A DNA stretch of 64,000 nt from UBA4719 sp038249115. GTDB taxonomy: Bacteria > Actinomycetota > Actinomycetes > Actinomycetales > Dermatophilaceae. This document shows positions 33,317-42,687 of this stretch, piece after piece (positions within the stretch are counted from its first letter, which is position 1; every line of letters starts with the position of its first letter). The notes beneath the pieces were generated by a model. That model ran no database searches, had not been told where the DNA came from, and saw only the letters and a program-made list of their open reading frames with translations. Both the position numbers and the translations under genes were made by a program. The stretch lies in contig JBBRWQ010000004.1 in assembly GCA_038249115.1 (NCBI GenBank), positions 1 through 64,000 of the forward strand, given 5' to 3'.

Positions 33317-34264
33317 CTAGCCCGCGGCGACCAGTGCGCGTTCGACGATGGCCGCGTAGACCCCAACTGAGTCCAGCCCTGCCGCCTCAACGGCCATCGG
33401 AAGCAATGACGTCTCCGTCATTCCGGGGGAGACGTTGGCCTCCAGGAACCACGGTCGTTCGTCTGCGTCGACGATCAGGTCCGCCCGACTCAGATGTTGG
33501 TGGCCAAGCGTCCGGTACGCCGTGAGTCCGGCGCCCGAAACGGAGGCCGCCGCCGACGTACTCAGCCGAGCCGGGGTGAAGAACTCGGTGGCGCCGGCGG
33601 TGTAGCGCGCGGCGTAGTCATAGACGCCACCGTCAGGCACGATCTCGACGGCAGGGAGGGTCTGCACCTGGCCCTGGTCGTCCTCAACCAATGAGATTGC
33701 GACCTCGGTGCCCACAATGAACTGCTCAATCAGGACCATATCACCATATGCATAGGCGGTGACCATCGCGGATGGGAGATCAGCAGGGGACCGGACGATG
33801 GTCAGGCCCAGGGCCGAGCCCCCCCGTGCGGGCTTCACCACGAGCGGCAGGCCCAGAGAGTCAACCAAAGACTCCAACAATGCCGGCGCGCCGAGCTCTC
33901 GAAAGGTGGCGTGCGAAAGCGCGACTCCGGTCGGGGTGGCTATGCCGGCCGCAGCCAACAACGCCTTGGCGACGGGCTTGTCCCAGGTCAGGTGGCACGA
34001 CGTTGGACGTGAGCCGACGTAGCCAATACCCAATGATGTCAATACATCTCGCAAGGCGCCGTCTTCGCCGGTGGCGCCATGCAGCACCGGCCAGACAACC
34101 TCCGGCCGGGTACTTCTGATCGCGCCGACCAGCGACGGGTCCACGTCATGGACGTGGACCTCCCAACCGGAGCGGGCCAGAGCGTCGGCAACTCGACGGC
34201 CGGAGCGCAGCGACACGTCACGTTCGTGACTCAGGCCACCGGCGAGAACCATGACGTGCCTCAT
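33317..34264 (-). CDS. D-alanine--D-alanine ligase family protein
   Basis: A 315-residue ATP-grasp enzyme. HVMVLAGGLSHERDVSLRSG is the N-terminal block of D-Ala-D-Ala ligases, and WPVLHGATGEDGALRDVLTSLGIGYVGS, VVKPARGGSALGL and EANVSPGMTETSLLP are the ATP/substrate motifs. It probably joins two D-alanines for peptidoglycan. The ATG at 34264 gives the normal N terminus; the upstream in-frame extension from 34474 does not resemble the family. It is convergent with parB. Whether it is the housekeeping Ddl cannot be told from this window. Confidence 0.85.
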   Translation of the reverse strand: MRHVMVLAGGLSHERDVSLRSGRRVADALARSGWEVHVHDVDPSLVGAIRSTRPEVVWPVLHGATGEDGALRDVLTSLGIGYVGSRPTSCHLTWDKPVAKALLAAAGIATPTGVALSHATFRELGAPALLESLVDSLGLPLVVKPARGGSALGLTIVRSPADLPSAMVTAYAYGDMVLIEQFIVGTEVAISLVEDDQGQVQTLPAVEIVPDGGVYDYAARYTAGATEFFTPARLSTSAAASVSGAGLTAYRTLGHQHLSRADLIVDADERPWFLEANVSPGMTETSLLPMAVEAAGLDSVGVYAAIVERALVAAG

Positions 34265-34355
34265 ATCGAAATCCTCACCATGAAGGGAACGCGGGCCTGG
34301 TCCCAGACTGTGACATAGTTGACGATTGGACGCGCAGACGATCTCATGAAGCGCA

Positions 34356-35723
34356 TCACGATAGGTCGGGGGCAGGGAACTGCGGGCTGCCGGACGCCGG
34401 GGTGCGAGCGGCTTTGTCGTCATACGGCCCGAAGGTCTCGAGCAGCTCCAGCTCGGCCTGCACGACACCCGCAAGACGGCGCACGCCCTCGCGGATACGG
34501 TCCGGATCGGGATAGCAGTAGGACAGTCTCAGGTTGCGCTGGCCGGTGCCGTCCGCGAAGAAGGCCGTGCCCGGCACGTACGCGACTCGTTCGGTCACGG
34601 CACGCGGCAACATCGCCTTGGCGTTGAGGCCCTCGGGCAGGGTGAGCCAGACGTAGAAGCCGCCATCCGGGTGGGTCCAGGTCGCTTGCGGCAACAAGGC
34701 ACCCAGCGACTCGAGCATGGCGTCGCGGCGTTCGCGGTAGAGCTCTTGGTAGACCTTGATCTGGGCCTTCCAGTCACAGGTGGCCAGATAGGCGGACACT
34801 GTCATCTGTGAGTACGCCGACGGGCAGAGGATCGCCGACTCGTTGGCCAGAACCAGCTTCTCCCGGATCGCATGGGGAGCCAGAGCCCAGCCGACCCGCA
34901 GCCCTGGCGCGAAGGTCTTGGAGAAGGTTCCGAGGTAGACAACGCCGTCCTCGGACAGGGTGCGCATCGCGGCAAGTGGCTCACGGTCGAAGCCGAGCAG
35001 CCCGTAGGGGTTGTCCTCGAGCACCAGGATGCCGTGACGCTGACAGATCTCGATGATGAGCGGCCGTCGTTCCAGGGACAGCGTCGTTCCGGCCGGGTTG
35101 TGAAAATTCGGCACGGTATAGAGGAACTTGATCCGCTTTCCGGCTGACCGGAGGCTGAGGATCCTCTCCTCGAGGGCCGCTGGGACGAGGCCGTCGTTGT
35201 CGGAGGTGACGTGGGCGACCTCGGCCTGGTAGGCGGCGAAGACCCCCAGGGCACCGACATAGCTGGGCGCCTCGGCGAGAACGACATCGCCGGGGTCGAC
35301 GAAGATCCGGGTCACCAGGTCGAGCGCCTGCTGGGACCCGGTGGTCACGACGATGTCGTCCGCATGCGCGGAGATCCCCTCGAGCGCCATGACCTCGAGG
35401 ATCTGCTCGCGCAGGGTGGGGTCACCCTGTCCGGAGCTGTACTGCAAAGCCGTGAGCCCCTGCGACTCCAGCATCCGCGCGACAGTGGCGGCAACGGTAT
35501 CCATCGGGAGGGCGGAGAGGTACGGCATGCCGCCAGCGAGGGAGACGACCTCAGGACGGGAAGCGACGGCGAACAGTGCGCGAATCTCGGACGTTGTCAT
35601 GCCGGCAGTTCGCTGGGCGTAGGACTGCATCCAGGGATCAAGACGCGTGCCCCGCGAACGCTTGCCAGAGGTGTCTTTCGAGCTCAAGGGGGCGGCGCGC
35701 GGGGGACCCGTGGGGTCGTTCAT
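34356..35723 (-). CDS. PLP-dependent aminotransferase, class I/II
   Basis: A 455-residue fold-type I aminotransferase of the 2-aminoadipate/MocR-like group without the GntR domain. Features are SLAGGMPYLSALP, TTGSQQALDLVTRIFVDPGDVVL, PNFHNPAGTTLS (Asn for PLP), LEDNPYGLL and the PLP Lys in LGTFSKTFAPGLRVGW. The substrate is not determined. The start at 35723 follows a strong AAAGGAGG; the frame is open further up to 35807. Its place near parB-ddl is common in actinobacteria. The C terminus is Pro/Ser-rich. Confidence 0.88.
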   Translation of the reverse strand: MNDPTGPPRAAPLSSKDTSGKRSRGTRLDPWMQSYAQRTAGMTTSEIRALFAVASRPEVVSLAGGMPYLSALPMDTVAATVARMLESQGLTALQYSSGQGDPTLREQILEVMALEGISAHADDIVVTTGSQQALDLVTRIFVDPGDVVLAEAPSYVGALGVFAAYQAEVAHVTSDNDGLVPAALEERILSLRSAGKRIKFLYTVPNFHNPAGTTLSLERRPLIIEICQRHGILVLEDNPYGLLGFDREPLAAMRTLSEDGVVYLGTFSKTFAPGLRVGWALAPHAIREKLVLANESAILCPSAYSQMTVSAYLATCDWKAQIKVYQELYRERRDAMLESLGALLPQATWTHPDGGFYVWLTLPEGLNAKAMLPRAVTERVAYVPGTAFFADGTGQRNLRLSYCYPDPDRIREGVRRLAGVVQAELELLETFGPYDDKAARTPASGSPQFPAPDLS

Positions 35724-35848
35724 CGCCAGCCTCCTTTCCCCTTCACCAGGGATGGGTCGAACCCAGGGGTATGCCGTTCGGACCGGCACGTGGTAGGAGT
35801 CTCCCATGGAGGTTCCTCCTGATGGCGGTTCGACTCGTGACCGCGACG

Positions 35849-35864
35849 TGTTTCACATGAAACG
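35849..35864. promoter_or_regulatory. Degenerate parS-like site
   Basis: TGTTTCACATGAAACG matches parS except for CACATG in the centre and the last base. It is flanked by GCGACG and GTCGC, extending the dyad. It lies just upstream of the GNAT gene, about 3.6 kb from the parB copy. Could be a weaker ParB site. Confidence 0.65.
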
Positions 35865-35879
35865 TCGCCGGCCGGAAAC

Positions 35880-36545
35880 GTGCTGCATGGGGCGGCAAGC
35901 GAGGTGACCGGCGCCGGACGTCAGGTCGTCCCGTTGACCTTGGACCGAATTCACGACGTGCCAGACCCCTGCGCCTCCTGCATCTTCTGGGAGCTCGACC
36001 CCGCACTGGCCGCCGGATCGATCGCGCGCGGTGACCCTGCTCTGGACAAGGAGTCTTGGCTGTCCGCGGCGTTGCTCGAGTGGGGCAGTGTTGGCCAGAT
36101 CGGCTATGTCGACGGGGTTCCCGCTGGTTACGTGACCTACGCGCCGCCGTATCTGGTGCCGCGGGCGGCCGCGTTCCCGACGGCACCGGTGTCTGCGGAC
36201 GCCGTGGTCCTGATGACCGTCCGGGTGGTTCCTGAGTTTTCGGGTCAGGGACTGGGGCGAGTGCTCATCCAGGGCGCAGCAAAGGACGTCATGCGGCGAG
36301 GGGTGCGAGCAATCGAGACTTTTGGCTACCGCGGTGCGGCTGACTCACCCAAGGCAGCATGTCTGATCCCCGCCGACTTCCTGACTGCGGTCGGGTTCAA
36401 GACCGTACGTGAGCACCGGACCTACCCTCGACTGCGCCTGGACCTGCGGACGACGCTGACCTGGCGCGAAGACATGGAGGCTGCAGTCGAACGACTGCTG
36501 GACTCGGTGAGGGCCCCGAGCCTGAGCCAGGGCCGCCGAGCCTGA
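35880..36545 (+). CDS. GNAT family N-acetyltransferase
   Basis: A 221-residue GNAT-fold protein. VVLMTVRVVPEFSGQGLGRVLIQGAAKDV carries the acetyl-CoA-binding pattern (QGLGR). The N-terminal segment has DPCASCIFWELD, a conserved Cys pair in this actinobacterial subgroup. The substrate is unknown. The GTG at 35880 is used; no strong ribosome binding site is seen and a start slightly downstream is possible. It is convergent with cwlM. Confidence 0.8.
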   Translation: MLHGAASEVTGAGRQVVPLTLDRIHDVPDPCASCIFWELDPALAAGSIARGDPALDKESWLSAALLEWGSVGQIGYVDGVPAGYVTYAPPYLVPRAAAFPTAPVSADAVVLMTVRVVPEFSGQGLGRVLIQGAAKDVMRRGVRAIETFGYRGAADSPKAACLIPADFLTAVGFKTVREHRTYPRLRLDLRTTLTWREDMEAAVERLLDSVRAPSLSQGRRA

Positions 36546-36554
36546 GTGAAGTGA

Positions 36555-37754
36555 CTATTGCGTAGCGGTGGCTTGCGAGGCGAGGAAGGCCCTGAGGTCA
36601 CCCAGGCGCAGGACGCCGGTTGCGACGGTGTCGTCCTCGCCGAGATACATCCGTTGGAGGGCGATGACGATCGCCTCGGCCAAGGTGTCGCGGAACATCG
36701 GGTCGGCCAGCCGCGCCGCGTCCTGTTCGTGGCTGAGGTAGCCCGTCTCGATCCTCACCGTCGGCATCAGGGTGCGTTGGAGCAGAGCCCATGCGCGGGG
36801 ATGCGTGCGGCAGTCGGTCAGGCCGGTGCGAGCCACCACCTCGCGCTGGATCAGGTCCGCGAGGTGTTCGCCGACTGATGACCATGCGCCGAAGCGCTCC
36901 TGTCCGTAGAAGAACGTGGCAACACCGCTGGCCCTCGGCTGATCGGTGGAGTCACAGTGCAGCGACAACATGATGTCGGCGCCGGACTCGTTGGCCAATG
37001 CCGCCCGGGAGAGCTCGTCGGGGCCGGTCGTCGCGGATCGGGTGAACAGCACAGTCACGCCGATGGCGCTGAGACGACCCTCCACCCGGCGGGCGAGGTC
37101 GAGCATGACCTCCGACTCGGTCAGGCCGTGGGCGACGGTTCCGGTCTCGGCGCCGCCGTGGCCGGGATCCAGCATGACGATCCGTCCGGTCAGGCTGTGG
37201 CCGGAGCGCCGGACGAGCTCTTCTTCGCGCAACGTGTGCGGTGACCCCCCGGACACGGATCTGGCCAGGTCGGCGAAGGCTCGCAGCGTCTCGGGGCCGA
37301 CGACCCCGTCGACGGCGAGCCCGACCCCACTCTGGAAACGTCGTACGGCCTTCTCGGTGTTGGCACCAAAGACACCATCGACCCGATCGGGGCTGAACCC
37401 GAGGGCAAGCAGACGTTGCTGGAGCTCGACGACATCGTCGCCCTGGACCAGGTGGCCAGGCGTATGCGAGAGGAGCCGGTCGCCCAGCGCCCAGCGAGCA
37501 CCGTCAAGGGCGACGTATGTCTGCGGTCCGACCACTCCGTCGACGAGCAGACCTCGCCGCTGCTGGAATGCTCGCACCGCGCGGGCCAGTTCTTCGTCGT
37601 AGACATCCGAGCCCTGGAACGCCGTGTCTGTGGCGTCAGCCACGTCCGTGGTCGGTCCGGCGAGGTCCCTGGATGTATGCAACAGAACACGGATGGAGCG
37701 CACAGCCACCCCCTCGTCGCCGAGGCGGTACAGCGCAACGGGCTGGTCGGTCAT
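36555..37754 (-). CDS. cwlM: CwlM-like N-acetylmuramoyl-L-alanine amidase family protein
   Basis: A 399-residue protein with two peptidoglycan-binding domains (about 50-105, AVRAFQQRRGLLVDGVVGPQT; about 120-175, AVRRFQSGVGLAVDGVVGPET) and an amidase_3 domain (about 185-385). Zinc-ligand residues are visible: His in MLDPGHGG, Glu in LTESEVMLDL, His in LSLHCDST and the catalytic Glu in RIETGYLSHEQD. There is no signal peptide, as in mycobacterial CwlM, where the protein regulates peptidoglycan precursor synthesis from the cytoplasm. The neighbour order sigM-trxB-trxA-cwlM is the same as in Mycobacterium. Enzymatic versus regulatory role is open. Confidence 0.85.
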   Translation of the reverse strand: MTDQPVALYRLGDEGVAVRSIRVLLHTSRDLAGPTTDVADATDTAFQGSDVYDEELARAVRAFQQRRGLLVDGVVGPQTYVALDGARWALGDRLLSHTPGHLVQGDDVVELQQRLLALGFSPDRVDGVFGANTEKAVRRFQSGVGLAVDGVVGPETLRAFADLARSVSGGSPHTLREEELVRRSGHSLTGRIVMLDPGHGGAETGTVAHGLTESEVMLDLARRVEGRLSAIGVTVLFTRSATTGPDELSRAALANESGADIMLSLHCDSTDQPRASGVATFFYGQERFGAWSSVGEHLADLIQREVVARTGLTDCRTHPRAWALLQRTLMPTVRIETGYLSHEQDAARLADPMFRDTLAEAIVIALQRMYLGEDDTVATGVLRLGDLRAFLASQATATQ

Positions 37755-37875
37755 AACTGCCCTTCCGCCGTAGAACCATCACCGATAACGGTCGGAGTCG
37801 AGCCTAATGGCACTGCGAGGTGGCGTGCAGCCCGCCTTGGCGGTTGGCCCGACGTCAGCTCGCCAGGGGCAGCAG

Positions 37876-38202
37876 TCAGCCCAGGTACTCAGCGAGCTCG
37901 CGGAGCAGCTTGGGCTTGGGCAGGGCACCCACCAGGGACTTGACCACCTGGCCCTTGACGTAGACATTCATCGTCGGGATGCCGGTGATGCCATAGCGCG
38001 AGGTGACCTCGGGGTTCTCGTCGGTGTTGAGCTTGATGACCGAGAGCGTGCCGACGTGCTCCGCGGCCAGCTCCTCGAGGATGGGGGACACCGCCTTGCA
38101 GGGGCCGCACCAGGGTGCCCAGAAATCGACGATGACGGGTATGTCACTCATCAGGACGTCGGTGTCGAACGTAGCGTCGGTGGTCTCTTTGGTAGCTCCC
38201 AT
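37876..38202 (-). CDS. trxA: Thioredoxin
   Basis: A 108-residue thioredoxin with the active site FWAPWCGPCKAV and the cis-Pro segment GIPTMNVYVKG. It reduces protein disulfides, and is re-reduced by the trxB product encoded just upstream. A GAAGGAG-type ribosome binding site precedes the ATG. Confidence 0.95.
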   Translation of the reverse strand: MGATKETTDATFDTDVLMSDIPVIVDFWAPWCGPCKAVSPILEELAAEHVGTLSVIKLNTDENPEVTSRYGITGIPTMNVYVKGQVVKSLVGALPKPKLLRELAEYLG

Positions 38203-38297
38203 GGCGGGGGCTCCTTCCTGTTTGATGCTGGGTATGGGAAAACGATCGGTCTGCTGGTCGAAGCGCTCTGGATGACGCCAACCGCCTGGTCGGACTG

Positions 38298-39275
38298 TTA
38301 TCGGCTTGCTTCCAGCGCCGTCTCTGGGTGGTGGTCGAGGTCGGCGAGGAAGCGTTCGGCGTCCAGGGCTGCCGCGCAGCCGGACCCTGCAGCCGTGATC
38401 GCCTGACGGTAGATGTGGTCGACCAGGTCACCAGCAGCGAACACGCCCGGGACATTGGTCGCGGTGGAGCCGTCGGCGACCAGCACGTAGCCGCCGTCGT
38501 CCAGGTCGACAACACCCTTGATCAGCTCGTTGCGCGGGTCATGTCCGATCGCGACGAACACACCGGTGACCGGCAGCAGCCGACTCTCACCGGTGATCGT
38601 GTCGCGCAGGGTCACCCCGGTGACCTTGTCCTCACCGTGGATCGCATCCACTGCGGAGTTCCAGGCGAAGCTGATCTTGGGGTTGGCCATCGCCCGCTCG
38701 GCCATGATCTTGGACGCGCGTAGCTCGTCGCGGCGGTGCACGATCGTCACTGACCGGGCGAACCTGGTCAGGAACGTGGCCTCCTCGACGGCGGAGTCGC
38801 CACCGCCGACGACCACGATGTCCTGGTCACGGAAGAAGAATCCGTCGCAGGTCGCACACCAGGACACGCCGTGTCCGGAAAGACGCTTCTCGTCCGGCAG
38901 ACCCATCTGGCGGTAGGCCGAGCCGGTGGCCAGGATCACGGCGTGGGCCGACCAGGTAGTGCCTTCACCGTCGGTGACCGTCTTGACCGGCCCGTGCAAA
39001 GAGACCTCGGTGACGTCGTCGCGGATCAGCTCGGCACCGAAACGCTCGGCCTGCGCACGCATGGCATCCATCAGGTCTGGACCCATGATGCCGGTGGGGA
39101 AGCCGGGGAAGTTCTCGACCTCGGTGGTGTTCATCAGGGCGCCCCCCGCGGTGACCGAGCCCTCGAAGATGACCGGCCTCAGGTTGGCCCGGGCGGCATA
39201 GACAGCCGCGGTGTATCCGGCGGGGCCAGAGCCGATGATGATGACGTTACGGATGTCCGTTCTTGGGCTGCTCAC
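38298..39275 (-). CDS. trxB: Thioredoxin reductase
   Basis: A 325-residue NADPH-dependent flavoprotein. FAD motif GSGPAGYTAAVYAARA at the N terminus, redox-active SWCATCDG, NADPH motif VGGGDSAVEEATFL, and the C-terminal FAD block GVFAAGDLVDHIYRQAITAAGSGCAAALDA. It reduces thioredoxin, encoded next to it. It belongs to the sigM-controlled type of cluster in actinobacteria. Confidence 0.96.
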   Translation of the reverse strand: MSSPRTDIRNVIIIGSGPAGYTAAVYAARANLRPVIFEGSVTAGGALMNTTEVENFPGFPTGIMGPDLMDAMRAQAERFGAELIRDDVTEVSLHGPVKTVTDGEGTTWSAHAVILATGSAYRQMGLPDEKRLSGHGVSWCATCDGFFFRDQDIVVVGGGDSAVEEATFLTRFARSVTIVHRRDELRASKIMAERAMANPKISFAWNSAVDAIHGEDKVTGVTLRDTITGESRLLPVTGVFVAIGHDPRNELIKGVVDLDDGGYVLVADGSTATNVPGVFAAGDLVDHIYRQAITAAGSGCAAALDAERFLADLDHHPETALEASR

Positions 39276-39413
39276 GCTTGACTTGTCCCTCGGCTGTGGT
39301 GTCGCTCTAGTGACGTGCCGGTCTCGTGCCGGTCTCGTCTGTCAACTGATCCTATGACGGGATTGTTCCACCCGAAGCATGGGCCACCAGGGTGGGGTGG
39401 ACCCCTGCGGCCC

Positions 39414-40211
39414 TCAGAGCAGCGTGGTGGCCGGACGCAAAACGTCTGCGTGGGTTCGTGAGCACCCACGCCCCACGACATAGGCGGTTGGTATGCCGTT
39501 TCTGGTGGCGACGATGATCACCGCTGGCTGCCCCTCATAGAGGGCGAGGTCGGCCTGGACCGTCTGGGCGCCAGCGGCGCCGAGCGCGCTCAGGCAGTCA
39601 ACCAGACCCTCAACCGAGCCGTTGGGGCCGAGGGTAGAGGATTCGGCGGCCATCGGCCGAGGAAAGTCGAACAGGACGTCGCGCAGGGCCCGAGCTTGCC
39701 CCACGAAGGTGGCGTCGGTGTATCGGACGCTGGACACGCGGATCTGGATCGACGCGGGAGTCGCAACGCTGTTGGGCGCGGCCTTGTAGGCCTCGCTCGG
39801 CGGGGTGGCAGCGGTATCTCTGAGCGCCGTCGCACCACCGGCCACAGGGGCACCCGACCTGGCGCCGGACGCTGCGCTATCGCTTGAGGTAGTGAGTCCG
39901 TTGGTCGCAAATATCGTGGTGCCCAGGACTCCGATCAGAACGACTGCTGCTGCCGCGCCGGCGATGACGAACAGCAGTCGTCCGGGGCGTCGGCGGGTGG
40001 CAAGCATCGGGGTGACCGAAGAACCCACGGATGAGTGTGCCCGCTGGGCCTGCTCGGCGGCGAGGCTCGCGCTGATCCGCTCGACCAGGTAGGCAGGCAT
40101 CGGACCGGGCTCTGGCAGCGCAGACAGCAGGGCGCGAACACCGGTCTGGTCGTCGTCCGGCGACGACGGGACAGGGTTGTCGGGTTTGTCGGTGGGGATC
40201 AGGGTGCTCAC
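39414..40211 (-). CDS. Putative membrane anti-sigma factor of SigM
   Basis: A 265-residue protein encoded directly downstream of the ECF sigma gene. The N-terminal about 90 residues are cytoplasmic and contain an acidic helix-rich segment (VRALLSALPEPGPMPAYLVERISASLAAE). One transmembrane segment follows (about 105-127, LLFVIAGAAAAVVLIGVLGTT). The exterior part ends with GLVDCLSALGAAG and RGCSRTHADVL. It corresponds in position to the Rv3912 anti-SigM gene; no zinc motif is present. The GTG at 40211 is the first usable start after the sigM stop, with weak ribosome binding site. Confidence 0.75.
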   Translation of the reverse strand: MSTLIPTDKPDNPVPSSPDDDQTGVRALLSALPEPGPMPAYLVERISASLAAEQAQRAHSSVGSSVTPMLATRRRPGRLLFVIAGAAAAVVLIGVLGTTIFATNGLTTSSDSAASGARSGAPVAGGATALRDTAATPPSEAYKAAPNSVATPASIQIRVSSVRYTDATFVGQARALRDVLFDFPRPMAAESSTLGPNGSVEGLVDCLSALGAAGAQTVQADLALYEGQPAVIIVATRNGIPTAYVVGRGCSRTHADVLRPATTLL

Positions 40212-40251
40212 CTCGATGCTGGTAGCCAGTTGCGCCGCTGGGGGTATGACG

Positions 40252-40854
40252 TCAGGAGGATGCCATTGGTTCCTTCGGAGCCTTGCTGACGGGATTGGCG
40301 CGGGGTGCCGGCAAACCCAGTAGCGGCACCATCGCGGCCCGTCCACGCGCGCATCGGGACTTGATGGTGCCTTCCGCGACGTCCAGGATGCCGGCCGCCT
40401 CGGCGATGCTGAGCCCGTGCATGTCCACCAGCACCAGGGCCATTCGTTGGGCCTCGGGCAGTTGCGCCAGCGCCCGATGGACGTCAAGGCGGACATCGAC
40501 ACTGTGATGGTGGTCGTGGCTGTCGGCCAGACCGATCTGGTTGGCTTCGGGCAAGCTCACGACTGGCTTCGTGCGCCGCAGCCGGTCCAGACATGAGTTG
40601 ACCACGATCCGGTGCAGCCAGGTCGTGACCGCAGCGTCACCCCTGAACGAGTCGGCGCGCCGAAAGGCCGCGATGAAGGCTTCCTGAACGGCGTCGGCTG
40701 CCATGTCTGGATCGCGGGTGGTTTTCAGGGCGACGGCCCACATCCGGTCTCGGTGGCGACGGAAGATCTCGCCGAACGCATCTGGGTCCCCGGCGCAGTG
40801 GGCCGAGAGCAGCTCACGGTCAGACAGCTCCGGGAGGTCGTCCAGACGCGACAT
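40252..40854 (-). CDS. sigM: ECF RNA polymerase sigma factor SigM
   Basis: A 200-residue ECF sigma factor. Region 2 is DAFGEIFRRHRDRMWAVALKTTRDPDMAADAVQEAFIAAFR, with the linker DSFRGDAAVTTWLHRIVVNSCLDRLRR. Region 4 is ALAQLPEAQRMALVLVDMHGLSIAEAAGILDVAEGTIKSRCARGR. Position before trxB, trxA and cwlM matches SigM in mycobacteria, where it answers oxidative stress. The His-rich linker (DSHDHHHS) is a local feature. The regulator next to it is the likely anti-sigma factor. Confidence 0.9.
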   Translation of the reverse strand: MSRLDDLPELSDRELLSAHCAGDPDAFGEIFRRHRDRMWAVALKTTRDPDMAADAVQEAFIAAFRRADSFRGDAAVTTWLHRIVVNSCLDRLRRTKPVVSLPEANQIGLADSHDHHHSVDVRLDVHRALAQLPEAQRMALVLVDMHGLSIAEAAGILDVAEGTIKSRCARGRAAMVPLLGLPAPRANPVSKAPKEPMASS

Positions 40855-40864
40855 CAGCGCGCAC

Positions 40865-42631
40865 TCAGCTGAGTGCGATCTCCGACATCGAGGCGCGGAA
40901 CCGGCCAGCGTCCGGAGCCAGCTTGGTGAACCAGACGATGACGTACTGCGCCTTTGGCATGGTGCTGGCGGCCTTGATCTGGAGCTGGCCGGTGGCCGCG
41001 GTGGCGGTTCCGATGACGGTTGCCCCGGCTAGACGGGCGCTGGTTGCGGCATAGACCGTGACATCGAGCGGTCCGGCTCCGAGGGTGATGGTGGCCTGAT
41101 TGACCGACGTCGGCTGGCCGAGGTCAAGGAGCACGCCGACGCCCTTCTTTGGCAGACCACCGAAGGCTGCCGAGCTGTAACCCTCAGACTGCCAGGCGGT
41201 CGCCGGGTTGCCGTCGTAAACCCGGGGGGCCTGGGTGTTCTTCTCGTTCCCGTCGCCTTGAGGGTCGAAACCGGTGGCCGACAGGATCGCGATGGGTCCG
41301 CCCACCGCCGGCCCCACTTGCTCGGTCTCGGGAGCCGAAGGGGCCACCGTGACGGGTGGCGCGCTCACGGTCACCGTGCGTTTGGGCGTGGGCACCACAG
41401 CGTTGTCGCCCATGCCGCGAGTGCCGCAGTAGCCGACGAGCAACGACAGGGTGACGAATGCCGCCACGATCATCACGACGATCTTGGACTGATCTCGGCT
41501 GGGAGCCTCGGCGGTCGAGGCCGGCAGCAGCGGGAGTGGTGGCTCCATCTCGCCGAAGTTGGCCGACAGCGCTTCGGGCAGCGTCATCTGTTCGCCGCCG
41601 AGATCGGCGTTCGCCCGGGCGAACCGGGCCGCAGCCTTGTCGTTCGCTGCCCTGGCGAAGGAACCGACCTTGCCCCCGACGACTCCGGCTGCCGCGCCAG
41701 CCCCAGCGAGGGCGGTCTCGAAGGCCTTGGTGGCCGCAGCACCAGCCTTGTCGACGGCTTTGGATGCGTCGGTCAACCCGGAACTCGGGCGGGTCGGCTC
41801 GGGAACGGTGGTCGGCTCGGGAGCGATGGTCGGCTCGGGAGCGATGGTCGGCTCGACTCCGCCGCGATGGACGATCTCGCGTGACCACGGGGCAATCTGG
41901 CTGGCGAAGTCGCCCGGTGTCATCGGGCCGGTGTCCTCGTTGAGTGTCATCCGACACAGTGCATCGAGATCACCGGGGACGCCGGCAGCGATCTCGGACG
42001 GCGCCGCCACCCCGCCGACCACCCGCGGTGCAGGCTCGATGCCGGGCACCCGCTCGTTCAGCGGCCAGCGACTGGTCAGGGCGGCATAAGCCACCGCAAC
42101 CACTGCGACGGAGTCTCGTCGAGAGGCAGCAGCCGGGTCCGGCTCTTCGGTCCCTTTGATCGCGGCAGCGACGGCCAGGCCACTGACCTTGATCGCCCCG
42201 TCGGGTGTGCGGAGGACGGAGTGGGGAGTCAGGCACAGATGGTGCAGGCCGCGCTGTCGGGCTGCTTCGAGGCCGCTGGCGGTTTCGCCTGCGATCCGCC
42301 GCGCCTCTTCGGATGGCAGCGCCCCCTGGAGCAGGATCGTGGCGAGGGACTCGGCTTCACTCAGGGCCTCTTCGACGATGTAGGAGTTGCCGGCCTGGGC
42401 GCCGACGTCGAGGACGCGCACCAGTCGGGCATCCTCCACGCCTGCCGCTCGCCGGGCCGCATCGAGGATGCCGGCGCGGTTCGGGTGATCGGAGTTGACG
42501 ACGGTCAGGGTGACATCGCGTTCGAGCGTGGTGTCGTGCGCGGACCAACGCTCAACGTCGCTGCCCTGCGTGAGTCGCCGATGCAGGGAATAGCGACCCC
42601 CGAGGATCGTTCCTGGACCGACGCCTTGCAC
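40865..42631 (-). CDS. Membrane pseudokinase with discoidin-like outer domain
   Basis: A 588-residue protein. The N terminus (about 1-255) is a protein-kinase fold without catalytic residues: the VAxK lysine, the HRD aspartate (LHHLCLTPHSV) and DFG (VSGLAV) are all replaced. A Pro/Thr/Glu-rich repeat (TIAPEPT) follows. One transmembrane segment lies at about 390-410. The extracellular end (about 440-588) is like a discoidin/F5-8C-type sugar-binding domain. In mycobacteria the same domain order is fused to MurJ (Rv3910) and the pseudokinase binds FhaA; here MurJ is a separate gene next door. Likely a regulator of lipid II flipping. Confidence 0.88.
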   Translation of the reverse strand: MQGVGPGTILGGRYSLHRRLTQGSDVERWSAHDTTLERDVTLTVVNSDHPNRAGILDAARRAAGVEDARLVRVLDVGAQAGNSYIVEEALSEAESLATILLQGALPSEEARRIAGETASGLEAARQRGLHHLCLTPHSVLRTPDGAIKVSGLAVAAAIKGTEEPDPAAASRRDSVAVVAVAYAALTSRWPLNERVPGIEPAPRVVGGVAAPSEIAAGVPGDLDALCRMTLNEDTGPMTPGDFASQIAPWSREIVHRGGVEPTIAPEPTIAPEPTTVPEPTRPSSGLTDASKAVDKAGAAATKAFETALAGAGAAAGVVGGKVGSFARAANDKAAARFARANADLGGEQMTLPEALSANFGEMEPPLPLLPASTAEAPSRDQSKIVVMIVAAFVTLSLLVGYCGTRGMGDNAVVPTPKRTVTVSAPPVTVAPSAPETEQVGPAVGGPIAILSATGFDPQGDGNEKNTQAPRVYDGNPATAWQSEGYSSAAFGGLPKKGVGVLLDLGQPTSVNQATITLGAGPLDVTVYAATSARLAGATVIGTATAATGQLQIKAASTMPKAQYVIVWFTKLAPDAGRFRASMSEIALS

Positions 42632-42687
42632 CTTGCTCCTTAGGTCAGTTCCACGCCCGAGTCATGCGAGCCTCATCCTAGGCGTGT

